Assembly (NCBI GenBank): GCA_030529655.1
Contig: JAUMWJ010000018.1
Location: forward strand, 1-40,315
DNA length: 40,315 nt
Reading direction: 5' to 3'
Source: Eubacteriales bacterium
GTDB lineage: Bacteria > Bacillota > Clostridia > Oscillospirales > Oscillospiraceae
Both the position numbers and the translations under genes were made by a program. How positions within the stretch are numbered: the first letter of the stretch is position 1; each line of letters begins with the position of its first letter. Of the stretch, positions 7,065 through 14,664 are shown one piece after another. The notes beneath the pieces are model-generated. The model made no database searches and was not told the DNA's origin. It saw only the letters and a list, made by a program, of their open reading frames with translations.

Positions 7065-8105
7065 TCAAATGTTATTCAGCAGCAGTACGCGGCCCTTGGT
7101 GGCGCCCTTGTGGATCTCACAGAAGGCATCCATAGCCTGCGCCATGGGATAGGTACCATGCACCAGTTCGGGGATAAACTGCAGACGGCCACTGCTCATA
7201 TAGTCGATGGTATCCGTCCATTCGCTGCCGGGGAACGGCGCAGAATAGGACATCCAGGAGCCGGTAACAATGCACTCCTTGCGGTTGATCTGCTCAAACT
7301 GGGGGATAGTGAACGTCAGAGGCTTCTTGGGCGTGCCGATGAAGCACACCGTGCCCTTATTGGCCACCAGACGCAGAGACAGCTGAATGGTGGTCTCGGA
7401 GCCGGAGCACTCAAATACATAGTCGTAGCCTGCCTTAGCGGTGGCATCCAGTGCCTCCTCCATAGAGCCGTCCGTACTGATCGTATCGTCAGCGCCGATC
7501 TTCAAAGCGGCTTCCAAACCGCGCTTTCCACGGCTGATGGCGGTGACGTGCTCGGCGCCCAGCAAATGGGCCCACTGCACGGTATACAGACCGATGATGC
7601 CGCAGCCCAACACAGCCACACGCTTACCGGCAACATAGTTGCAGATACGCAGAGCGTGAAGCGCCACAGTAGAGGGCTCGATGGTGGCAGCCTGCTGGAG
7701 GGAAAGATCCTCCGGAATCGGCAGTACATTGGCGGCAGGCACCACAATATAATCAGCCATGGCACCGTTCTGACGGGAGCCGATAAAGCTATAATGCTTG
7801 CACAAAGAGTAGTTGCCTGCAGCGCAGTCAGGACACTCCATGCAGGGCACCAGCGGTGCCGCTACCACATGGTCGCCCACCTTTACATTCTCCACGCCCT
7901 CGCCTACGGCGGAAACGACACCGGAGAACTCATGACCCAGAATCAGCGGATAGTTGTGGGCAGCGTGGTCAAATACACGGGGCACATCGGAACCGCAGAT
8001 ACCGCAGGCGGCTACCTGAATCTGTACGGTGCCGGCAGTTACCTGAGGGGTTTCGATGTCACGGTAAATCAGTTTTTCGTTGCCTTCCAGAACAGCAGCT
8101 TTCAT
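7065..8105 (-). CDS. GatD-like zinc polyol-phosphate dehydrogenase
   Basis: A 346-residue zinc-dependent medium-chain dehydrogenase most like galactitol-1-phosphate 5-dehydrogenase (GatD). Catalytic zinc ligands are seen in CGICGSDVPR (C37) and GHEFSG (H58/E59). The structural zinc site is C88, C91, C94 and C102. The Rossmann loop reads GCGIIG. GSDVPR, FIGSR and IVTGSWMSYSAPFPG fit GatD closely. Known reaction: galactitol-1-P and NAD(+) to tagatose-6-P and NADH. TarJ, the ribulose-5-P reductase of ribitol teichoic acid synthesis, belongs to the same superfamily and sits beside TarI, a position like that seen here, so a reductive biosynthetic role is plausible. AAGGAGG precedes the ATG at 8105. 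No PTS or other galactitol-uptake gene is nearby. Confidence 0.88.
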   Translation of the reverse strand: MKAAVLEGNEKLIYRDIETPQVTAGTVQIQVAACGICGSDVPRVFDHAAHNYPLILGHEFSGVVSAVGEGVENVKVGDHVVAAPLVPCMECPDCAAGNYSLCKHYSFIGSRQNGAMADYIVVPAANVLPIPEDLSLQQAATIEPSTVALHALRICNYVAGKRVAVLGCGIIGLYTVQWAHLLGAEHVTAISRGKRGLEAALKIGADDTISTDGSMEEALDATAKAGYDYVFECSGSETTIQLSLRLVANKGTVCFIGTPKKPLTFTIPQFEQINRKECIVTGSWMSYSAPFPGSEWTDTIDYMSSGRLQFIPELVHGTYPMAQAMDAFCEIHKGATKGRVLLLNNI

Positions 8106-8118
8106 GTCAGCAGCCTCC

Positions 8119-9453
8119 TTAGCGAACGAATACACTACTGGTGACATAGTTGTACTTCACGGCGAAGTTATAGTCCTCCACCAGAGTGACAACGCTGTCC
8201 TCAGCCAAGGCCTTGGCGTTCATCTGCAGACGGCCGTCACGGACCTTGATGTACTGCAGGGGCATGTACTGATGCAGCATACCCATGGGGATATCCAACT
8301 GGTCCAGATTATAGAACAGCTTGGCAATAGCGGAATCCACTTCGGGCTGTGCCAGATAGTAACGGCAGCGGTCAGAGAAGCTGTACTCACGCTGCAGGTA
8401 AAGCTGCTTGTCGTTGCCGGCATAGTGCTTCTCCCACTGCTTGGGATTCTTCATCATGGCGGCTTCCAGTACGGCAGGGAAATTGGCGCGCTGAGAGGGA
8501 TCGTCGATCAATTCTGCCTCGATATGGCTCAGGGCAAACAGAGCCTCACGCAGAGCGAAGGTCAGAGCGGGGCCGACCTTGATAATGGCAATGCCGTCCT
8601 CGACCATTTCCTTCAGTTTGGCAGGAGCCTGATAGTCGGTAGAGTGACCCTCGAACACGATATCGGGATAGCGGCGCAGTGCCTCGCACAGCTTGAAGGA
8701 TGCCATGCGGTCATAATGCACGATTTCCTCATTGCCGAATTCCACACCGGGCTGTACCACTACGGCAATGATATATTCCCATGCCTCGCTCAGGCCCAGC
8801 TTGGCAAACTCCTCGCGGTAGGTCAGCAGGGTGTCCTCGAAATCCTCGGGGCTGGTGACCTGCATACCCTCTTCATCATTCTGAATGCCGCCGGGAATAG
8901 GCACTTCGCTGCCGATGACGAACACGGGGTGAATGGCCTCGGGATCCTTCTTCAGTAGTTCCTGATAAGCAGCTTCGCAGGCCTGATACAGATAGGCACC
9001 GCGGCGTGCGATGGTGGCGGTAGACAGCGGCTGATCCACGGGATCATCGCCCAGACGCATACTGGTATCCAGATGGATCTTCTGATAGCCGGCCAGAACA
9101 CTCAGGCGCACCAGCTCGGCAGCCTTAGGCATAGCGGTAGCTTCCGGCTCGTCTACCCAAGGCAGGGGACCCAGATGGTCGCCGCCGAGGATGATGTTAT
9201 GGCGGGGGAAATTGATCTTATCGGCAATGTTGTACACAAAGTCAGAGAAATCCTGAGGCAGCATGCCTGTATAACCGCGGTACTGGTTGACCTGATTGGA
9301 GGTAGCCTCGATCAGAACCGTATCGTCAAAACGCTGCGCCTGATTCAAAATAGCCTCGATGACCAGCTTGTTGGCACAGCAGAAAGAAGGAACACCGCAG
9401 CGAATGCCCAGTTTTCTTTTGCGCACCATATCCAGCAACGGATTCTGTTTCAT
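8119..9453 (-). CDS. GatZ/KbaZ-family protein, possible tagatose-6-P 4-epimerase
   Basis: A 444-residue protein that aligns along its length with E. coli GatZ/KbaZ. Hallmarks: VLIEATSNQVNQ (about 46-57), GGDHLGP (90-96), KIHLDTSM, IGSEVPIPGG, VVVQPGVEF, EGHSTDYQ and IKVGPALTFALREA. In E. coli the protein is a non-catalytic partner of the tagatose-bisphosphate aldolase GatY/KbaY. Some homologues elsewhere are reported to be tagatose-6-P/fructose-6-P 4-epimerases. No GatY/KbaY gene is present here, and the flanks are a GatD-like dehydrogenase and an IspD-like cytidylyltransferase, so I favour the epimerase role by inference. AAAGGAG precedes the ATG. Family assignment is very sure; the function is moderate. 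Confidence 0.85.
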   Translation of the reverse strand: MKQNPLLDMVRKRKLGIRCGVPSFCCANKLVIEAILNQAQRFDDTVLIEATSNQVNQYRGYTGMLPQDFSDFVYNIADKINFPRHNIILGGDHLGPLPWVDEPEATAMPKAAELVRLSVLAGYQKIHLDTSMRLGDDPVDQPLSTATIARRGAYLYQACEAAYQELLKKDPEAIHPVFVIGSEVPIPGGIQNDEEGMQVTSPEDFEDTLLTYREEFAKLGLSEAWEYIIAVVVQPGVEFGNEEIVHYDRMASFKLCEALRRYPDIVFEGHSTDYQAPAKLKEMVEDGIAIIKVGPALTFALREALFALSHIEAELIDDPSQRANFPAVLEAAMMKNPKQWEKHYAGNDKQLYLQREYSFSDRCRYYLAQPEVDSAIAKLFYNLDQLDIPMGMLHQYMPLQYIKVRDGRLQMNAKALAEDSVVTLVEDYNFAVKYNYVTSSVFVR

Positions 9454-9468
9454 AGTAAGTAACTCCTT

Positions 9469-10173
9469 TCAATCCTCAAAAAAGTAGGTATGACACAATT
9501 TCTTGAACAACTCCATATCACCGGGATAGGTGATCTTCAGATTCAGCACATTGGCGGGAATCACCTTCATGGTAATGCCATTGGCCAGTGCAATGGCACC
9601 GGCAGAGGTCATGGCATCCAGCTCTTCTTTGGTAGAGGAACTGTAAATGCGGTAAATATCGCCAAAGTGGAACGCCTCGGGGGAAGCACCGGACACCAGC
9701 TTCTGACGGGGAATCACCTTTTCAATGACCTGATTCTCGTCCATCTGATAGCAGGTATCATACTGGCAGGCACCCAATGTAGCTCCGCCATACTGACTGA
9801 GAGCCTCCACGATTTTACGCGTACCCTCTACATCCACATAGGGATGGGTTGCATCGTGAATCAACACATTGTCATTGTCGGAAGCAAAGCCGGATGCGGC
9901 CTTGAGTCCATTGAGCACGGACTCGCTGCGGCTGGCACCGCCCACGGTAACGCTGATGATCTCCTTGCGGGGCATCTTGTCCGCCCATTCTTCCACAAAG
10001 TCCACCCAGGCACCGTTGGTCACGATCACAGTGCGGTCAATGTCGTCAAGACGCTGATAGGCCTCCAGAATATAGGCAAAAATGGGTTTGCCGTCCAACA
10101 TGGTATACTGTTTGGGGCGGTCTGCGCCAAAACGTGTACCGGAGCCGCCCATCATTAAAAGCAGAATATTCAT
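9469..10173 (-). CDS. IspD/TarI-like sugar-alcohol-phosphate cytidylyltransferase
   Basis: A 234-residue CTP-dependent nucleotidyltransferase of the IspD/TarI superfamily. The N-terminal nucleotide loop reads GGSGTRFGADRPKQY (about 9-23), followed by GGASRSESVLNGL, HDATHPYV, PRQKLVSGASPEAF and LNLKITYPGDM. Canonical members read HDAxRP; here the arginine is replaced by histidine, and the first loop lacks the usual AAG. Known members make CDP-methylerythritol (IspD) or CDP-ribitol (TarI). Because it is coupled by a 4-nt ATGA overlap to a TagF-like polymerase gene and followed by GatZ- and GatD-like genes, a polymer precursor (CDP-polyol) is likelier than isoprenoid synthesis. The exact substrate is not proven. 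Confidence 0.88.
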   Translation of the reverse strand: MNILLLMMGGSGTRFGADRPKQYTMLDGKPIFAYILEAYQRLDDIDRTVIVTNGAWVDFVEEWADKMPRKEIISVTVGGASRSESVLNGLKAASGFASDNDNVLIHDATHPYVDVEGTRKIVEALSQYGGATLGACQYDTCYQMDENQVIEKVIPRQKLVSGASPEAFHFGDIYRIYSSSTKEELDAMTSAGAIALANGITMKVIPANVLNLKITYPGDMELFKKLCHTYFFED

Positions 10174-11411
10174 GTATTATCTCCCATCAATTCCAAAATT
10201 TTATCGACCGCACGCTCACTGGCATGTCCGTCTTCTATGCAGCCCTTATCCCGGAGGAATTCCTCCCTGCGCTGCTCATAAAGCGCGGTGTCAAAATGAC
10301 GGATCTGATTTCCCAGTTCCGCATTGTTCACCGCTATGGGGAAAGGCGTGCTCTCCAGCGGGAAGTAAAAACCGCGCTCGGTATTATATTTCTCTTTATC
10401 CGTGGCGTAAATGAATCCCGGTCGTCCGGTCAGCATGAAATCATAAATCCAGCTGGAATAATCGGTAATGGCCACATCCGCCAGCAGCATCAGTTCCTGA
10501 ATATCGGGGTACATAGACGCATCCACAATGTGCGGTGTATTCATGATACCCACGCTATGTTCGCGGATAGATGGGTGATAACGGATTACCATGACCCACT
10601 TGCCGCCGAAGCGCTCTGTCAGCGCCGCAAAAAGCGGCTCGGGATGAATGTCGTAGCAGGAGAAATTGTGAGAATCGCGGAATGTGGGCGCATAAAGCAC
10701 AACCTTCGTGTCCTCGTCAATGCCAAAACGCTTACGCAGTCCCATGACAACCGCCTTGGCATCGGTCGCGTCCGTGTGCATCAGCAGGTCGTTGCGGGGA
10801 TGACCGTAGGACAAGATCTCCGTTTCCGGCCAGAAAGAGCCGCGGTACACCTCATTTTCAAAGGTGCTGTTAGAAATACAGTAGCGGGTCATCTTGCCGC
10901 AGTAGTCAGCAGCCTTGACCCAGGCCCAGTTATCATTGTGTGCCCGGTCAAACCGCTTGATGCCCAGCGAGCCGTGCCATGTCTGGATGACGATCTGATC
11001 CTTGCGGATGGGCAGGCGCAGTTTTTCAAACTCCACGCTGTTGCATACGATGACCTTTGCCGTGGCCAACTCACGCATCATGGCATAAGAATAAAGGTCT
11101 ACGCGGCGTACACCATCAGGAAATGCATCCGGCGTCTGCACGGAGCGTTTTGAGCCTGCCCAGACAATATCTATATCAGTATGGCGGCGAAGCAGTTCCT
11201 CGGTAATGTATTTGGGGTTGCAGGTATAGTCGCCCTGAAAGGCGATAAACAGCACTTTGCGCCGTTCAGTACGGGACGTGCGACTCAGGCGATTGCGGGC
11301 CATTTGTCCCAGTGCACCGTCGATCTTATCAAAAACAGTGCGCCAGAAATAGCGGCTGAACTGATTTTCCGCAATAATGCGTTTCATTTTATAGCGAAGG
11401 GTTCCCTCCAT
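10170..11411 (-). CDS. CDP-polyol phosphotransferase, TagB/TagF family (minus operon)
   Basis: A 413-residue member of the CDP-glycerol:poly(glycerophosphate) transferase family. Seen in order: a short basic N-terminus, QTWHGSLGIKRF, GHPRNDLL, VVLYAPTFRDS, MVIRYHPS and the C-terminal nucleotide site AITDYSSWIYDFMLTGRP. Such enzymes move polyol phosphate from a CDP donor to a lipid-linked acceptor on the inner membrane face. The start at 11411 is chosen because GGAGGA lies 9 nt upstream; the frame is open to 11471. It is the first gene of the minus operon and overlaps the cytidylyltransferase start by 4 nt. It may use the CDP-polyol made by that enzyme; glycerol or ribitol remain possible. Confidence 0.9.
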   Translation of the reverse strand: MEGTLRYKMKRIIAENQFSRYFWRTVFDKIDGALGQMARNRLSRTSRTERRKVLFIAFQGDYTCNPKYITEELLRRHTDIDIVWAGSKRSVQTPDAFPDGVRRVDLYSYAMMRELATAKVIVCNSVEFEKLRLPIRKDQIVIQTWHGSLGIKRFDRAHNDNWAWVKAADYCGKMTRYCISNSTFENEVYRGSFWPETEILSYGHPRNDLLMHTDATDAKAVVMGLRKRFGIDEDTKVVLYAPTFRDSHNFSCYDIHPEPLFAALTERFGGKWVMVIRYHPSIREHSVGIMNTPHIVDASMYPDIQELMLLADVAITDYSSWIYDFMLTGRPGFIYATDKEKYNTERGFYFPLESTPFPIAVNNAELGNQIRHFDTALYEQRREEFLRDKGCIEDGHASERAVDKILELMGDNT

Positions 11412-11486
11412 AAATGTGGTTCCTCCATGCAGCAAATCGGAATCGGCGCATATTGCCAAATAATACACCATATCCTTAACTATGAA

Positions 11487-11515
11487 ATTTTACCACCCTT
11501 TCCCCCATAAGTCAA
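11487..11515 (-). promoter_or_regulatory. Promoter of the minus-strand polymer operon
   Basis: On the minus strand, TTGACT and TAAAAT are separated by 17 nt. It faces away from the plus-strand promoter at 11590-11618, and about 75 nt separates the two. Confidence 0.8.
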
Positions 11516-11589
11516 CCAACAAATGCCCTCTGCACATGGGGCACACCTTTGTCAACACAACGTAAATACGACATTTTTTCACGTTTTTA

Positions 11590-11618
11590 TTGTATCCAAT
11601 TTCCGTTTCTGCTATAAT
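11590..11618 (+). promoter_or_regulatory. Promoter of the plus-strand TagF-like gene
   Basis: TTGTAT and a perfect TATAAT are separated by 17 nt. It lies 57 nt upstream of the chosen start at 11676. Confidence 0.8.
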
Positions 11619-11675
11619 AATTTCATCTGTGTTCAAAGAGCGCAGTATATGTATCAAAGGAAGATGAACGCTGTT

Positions 11676-13421
11676 ATGAAAAAAATCGTATCATATGTGG
11701 ACAATGTGACATGGGAACGCATTCACATGACTCTCCAGTTGGTATCGGAGGAACCCCTGCCGGAAGACACCGTGTTTTATCTGGTCAACGAGGAAGCAAA
11801 CGCGGAAACCGCTTTTGAGGTGGCCGAACGGTGCGGCAACCATGTGGAGTTAAAGTTGAACATTACCAATAACGGCATCAACCGCTGTATCCAAAACGGC
11901 ACCTATAAGTTGCTCATTACCGATGATCACAGTTTTTACAGCATTGCGGGTTTCCGCGGGACTACCGCCATGTTGGAGGGTTGGGGCCGCTCCTTCCGCT
12001 ACTTAAATAACACCGGTGTATATACGGTGGCTTTTATGCTGGACGAATACAGCGATGTTGCTGAGTTGCAGGTTCTGTTTTACAACGCCGTTATGCATAA
12101 CCTCGGCCATATTCCGGCAGCCGGTCAGAAAAAGCCGCTTTCCGCACGGATCAAAGAAAATCTGGTCGCCAAGGTAAAGAGATTCCTGCGCAAAACTCTG
12201 CGCAGTTGGAAAGACCGTTACTACCGTTCTGTCCGCCGCCATCACAAGCCGGGTAACTTCCTGCTGTTTATGTCCGAGCAGGACGATAAATTGGCACTGA
12301 ATATGCAGTCTATTCTCGAGCGCATGAAGGAGCGAGGCCTTGACAAGCAGTTTGACATTCACTTCTCCCTGCGTAAGGCCACTTCCGGCGGCCGCACCAT
12401 CAAAAACAGTATCCGGCAGATGAAGTGCGTAGCAAAGGCTGACATCATCATCGTAGATGACCACATCCCCCTGTTTGACTGGATGGAACTGGATCCTTCC
12501 ACCAAGGTCATTCAGATCTGGCATGCCGGAGCAGGTTTTAAAGGTGTTGGCTACAGCCGTTGGGGTCATTACGGCTGTCCCAGTCCGTTTTCCTGCCATC
12601 GTCAATACACATACTCTATCTCCGGTTCCACGCCCATCAGCCACTTCTTCTCCGAACAATTTGGTATCCTGGACGAACAGATTGTTGCCACGGGTATGCC
12701 TCGTATGGATCAGTTCTTGGATGAAAAGAATCAGGCAGAAACTAAGGGGCGGCTGCTGCGTGATTATCCGTTTATCAAAGGCAAGCGTGTCATTCTCTTT
12801 GCTCCTACCTATCGTGGCCGTAACCGTATGCATGCGTATTACCCCTATGAACTGATTGATTTTGACCGACTGTACCGACTGTGTCAAGAGAAGGACGCTG
12901 TGGTACTGTTCAAGATGCATCCCTGGGTACCCGGCGAAGTTCCTATCAAACCCGAACACGCCGACCGTTTCATCAGCATGAACAGTTATCCCAACATCAA
13001 CGAGCTGTTCTATGTCACGGATCTGCTGATTACGGATTACTCCTCCAGTATGTATGAGTACTCCCTTATGCGTAAGCCGTTGCTGGCCTTTGTCTACGAC
13101 AAGGTGCAGTACGCCACCTCTCGCGGATTCCATCGCGATTACGATTCCAATGTGCCCGGCAAGGTCTGCTCCACCTTTGATGAACTGCTGCAGGCGATTG
13201 CCGATGAGGACTTCCAGTCCGAAAAACTGGATGCTTATATCGAGCATCACTTTGACCATACCGATACGCATAACTCTGACCGCGTTATCGATTGGTTGAT
13301 TCTGGGCAATCTGCCCGAAAAATATCAGGCTGCACTAGAGAAAAAGCGGACTTTGATACAAGCCATCCGCGGCAAGCACTTTGATTATCCGGAGCTGCAG
13401 TCCAACGAAGGAATGAACTGA
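11676..13421 (+). CDS. TagF-family polyol-phosphate polymerase (plus operon)
   Basis: A 581-residue TagF-like protein, longer than the minus-strand paralogue because of an added N-terminal region of about 190 residues. The catalytic half has QIWHAGAGFKGVGYSR, ATGMPRMDQF, VILFAPTYRG, VLFKMHPW and LLITDYSSSMYEYSLM. A basic segment (about 160-190, RIKENLVAKVKRFLRKTLRS) may sit on the membrane. The enzyme should transfer glycerol- or other polyol-phosphate units from CDP donors. The promoter at 11590-11618 rules out the upstream-extended frame from 11523. AAAGGAAG precedes ATG codons at 11664 (very close) and 11676 (12 nt); I chose 11676. It runs 1 nt short of the next gene, so the two are coupled. 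Confidence 0.9.
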   Translation: MKKIVSYVDNVTWERIHMTLQLVSEEPLPEDTVFYLVNEEANAETAFEVAERCGNHVELKLNITNNGINRCIQNGTYKLLITDDHSFYSIAGFRGTTAMLEGWGRSFRYLNNTGVYTVAFMLDEYSDVAELQVLFYNAVMHNLGHIPAAGQKKPLSARIKENLVAKVKRFLRKTLRSWKDRYYRSVRRHHKPGNFLLFMSEQDDKLALNMQSILERMKERGLDKQFDIHFSLRKATSGGRTIKNSIRQMKCVAKADIIIVDDHIPLFDWMELDPSTKVIQIWHAGAGFKGVGYSRWGHYGCPSPFSCHRQYTYSISGSTPISHFFSEQFGILDEQIVATGMPRMDQFLDEKNQAETKGRLLRDYPFIKGKRVILFAPTYRGRNRMHAYYPYELIDFDRLYRLCQEKDAVVLFKMHPWVPGEVPIKPEHADRFISMNSYPNINELFYVTDLLITDYSSSMYEYSLMRKPLLAFVYDKVQYATSRGFHRDYDSNVPGKVCSTFDELLQAIADEDFQSEKLDAYIEHHFDHTDTHNSDRVIDWLILGNLPEKYQAALEKKRTLIQAIRGKHFDYPELQSNEGMN

Positions 13422-13422
13422 T

Positions 13423-14463
13423 ATGACACTTATAAGGAAGAATCCCTTTGACTTGCATATGCTGACAGAAAACCGCCAGGAACTGTACGGCGTGGCTACA
13501 CTATGGATTATCGTGTTTCACTCCTACCTGTGTGAAGTTTACTTCCCCACAATCGTCGGCAAGCTGATTACCTATGGCAACATGGGCTGCGAAATCTTTC
13601 TGTTTTTGTCCGGTATCTGCCTGTACTTTTCTTACCACAAGGATGAACGGCTACTTCCCTTTATGGAACGGCGTCTGATACGGCTGTATGTACCTATTGC
13701 ACTGATCTGCACATGGTACTGGCTATATCAGCTTGTACAAAGCGGCCTGTCATTGGGTTCGCTGAAAACATTGGCAGCCAACTATCTGACGTTGAGTCTA
13801 TGGCTGACTGGCGACCAACAAATTTGGTTTGTGTCACTACTTATGTTGGTATATTTTCTGTACCCGTATATCTATCATGTACTATTTGACGGAAAGCATA
13901 CTGGCCTCTCCACCGTTCTTCTGTTGGCACTTACTGTGGTGCTCACCCTGCTGCTTAAGTATACCAATGCCAAGTACTTCGATACTGTTGCCGTTGCCGT
14001 GACCCGTCTGCCTGTCTTTCTTATCGGCTGTTACTTCGGACGCAAGGTCTACAAAGGCGACCCCTGCCCCCGGTGGCTTATCCCTGTTTGCGCGGTGGTG
14101 TTCTGCGGCGTCATTGCAGTGCTGAACAGAGATGTACTCCACAGTATTTGCCGTCGCTACTTCTATCTCTTCGGCGGTATTGCTCTGACCTTCGTACTGG
14201 CTTGGTTTTTCCATGCAGTACATTGGAAACCCATTCACGCTGTATTCCGCTTCCTTGGCAATATGTCCTTGGAATTGTACCTGCTCAATATCATTCTGAT
14301 CCGTCTATATCGCCTCACCCCGCTTTATCACCCGGATACCCCCAGTGCCATAGGCTATATTCTTCTGCTGGTGGTAAACATTGCATTGGCATATATTGCC
14401 TATCTTTTGGGGAAACGCATCACTCCGCCCATTCAAAAGTGGATATTGGGCAGCAGTAAATAA
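13423..14463 (+). CDS. Acyltransferase family 3 membrane protein
   Basis: A 346-residue polytopic protein of the acyltransferase-3 family. Near the start, ELYGVATLWIIVFHSY gives the family histidine in the first membrane segment. MGCEIFLFLSGICLYFSY and RRLIRLYVPI follow, then about eight more hydrophobic segments and a late FLGNMSLELYLLN motif typical of the family. It probably adds acetyl or another acyl group to the polymer made with the neighbouring TagF-like enzyme, the two genes being 1 nt apart. It is clearly distinct from the pair at 3224-5416. The acceptor is unknown. It ends this first plus-strand transcription unit. Confidence 0.88.
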   Translation: MTLIRKNPFDLHMLTENRQELYGVATLWIIVFHSYLCEVYFPTIVGKLITYGNMGCEIFLFLSGICLYFSYHKDERLLPFMERRLIRLYVPIALICTWYWLYQLVQSGLSLGSLKTLAANYLTLSLWLTGDQQIWFVSLLMLVYFLYPYIYHVLFDGKHTGLSTVLLLALTVVLTLLLKYTNAKYFDTVAVAVTRLPVFLIGCYFGRKVYKGDPCPRWLIPVCAVVFCGVIAVLNRDVLHSICRRYFYLFGGIALTFVLAWFFHAVHWKPIHAVFRFLGNMSLELYLLNIILIRLYRLTPLYHPDTPSAIGYILLLVVNIALAYIAYLLGKRITPPIQKWILGSSK

Positions 14464-14468
14464 CATAA

Positions 14469-14516
14469 CAAGCATTCCATCGTATGAACCGAAATGATGG
14501 AATGCTTGCTTCTTTA
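14469..14516 (+). terminator. Terminator after the acyltransferase
   Basis: A 13-bp perfect stem CAAGCATTCCATC/GATGGAATGCTTG with a 14-nt loop is followed by CTTCTTT. The T tract is short, so termination may be partial. Confidence 0.75.
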
Positions 14517-14556
14517 TGCCCATAGTTATTTCCACCTTCTCGGCTTTCGCTTTTGC

Positions 14557-14585
14557 TTGTTATTTTCCTGCGGGTGTGCTATAAT
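14557..14585 (+). promoter_or_regulatory. Promoter of the dehydratase-glycosyltransferase unit
   Basis: TTGTTA and TATAAT are separated by 17 nt, with an extended -10 TG two bases upstream. It lies about 80 nt before the dehydratase start. Confidence 0.8.
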
Positions 14586-14664
14586 GTAAAATAACTATGT
14601 ATGTCTACACAAATGTAAATAAGGATATATTTTACCCTAATAACAGTTGGGATGTGTTTTCACT

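Noticed and set aside
8105..8119. Galactitol catabolic operon
   Set aside because: GatZ- and GatD-like genes suggested it at first, but PTS genes, GatY aldolase and a tagatose-6-P kinase are missing, and the flanks are polymer synthesis and export genes.
7062..8144. 360-codon plus-strand open frame opposite the GatD-like gene
   Set aside because: It is a shadow of the dehydrogenase; low-complexity Gly/His/Gln-rich translation without motifs.
11523..11675. N-terminal extension of the plus-strand TagF-like protein
   Set aside because: The promoter TTGTAT-17-TATAAT lies inside it, so the extension would not be transcribed.
14461..14516. Possible insertion-sequence end at the 13-bp inverted repeat
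   Set aside because: The repeat directly follows a stop codon and is best explained as a terminator; no transposase or target duplication is present.
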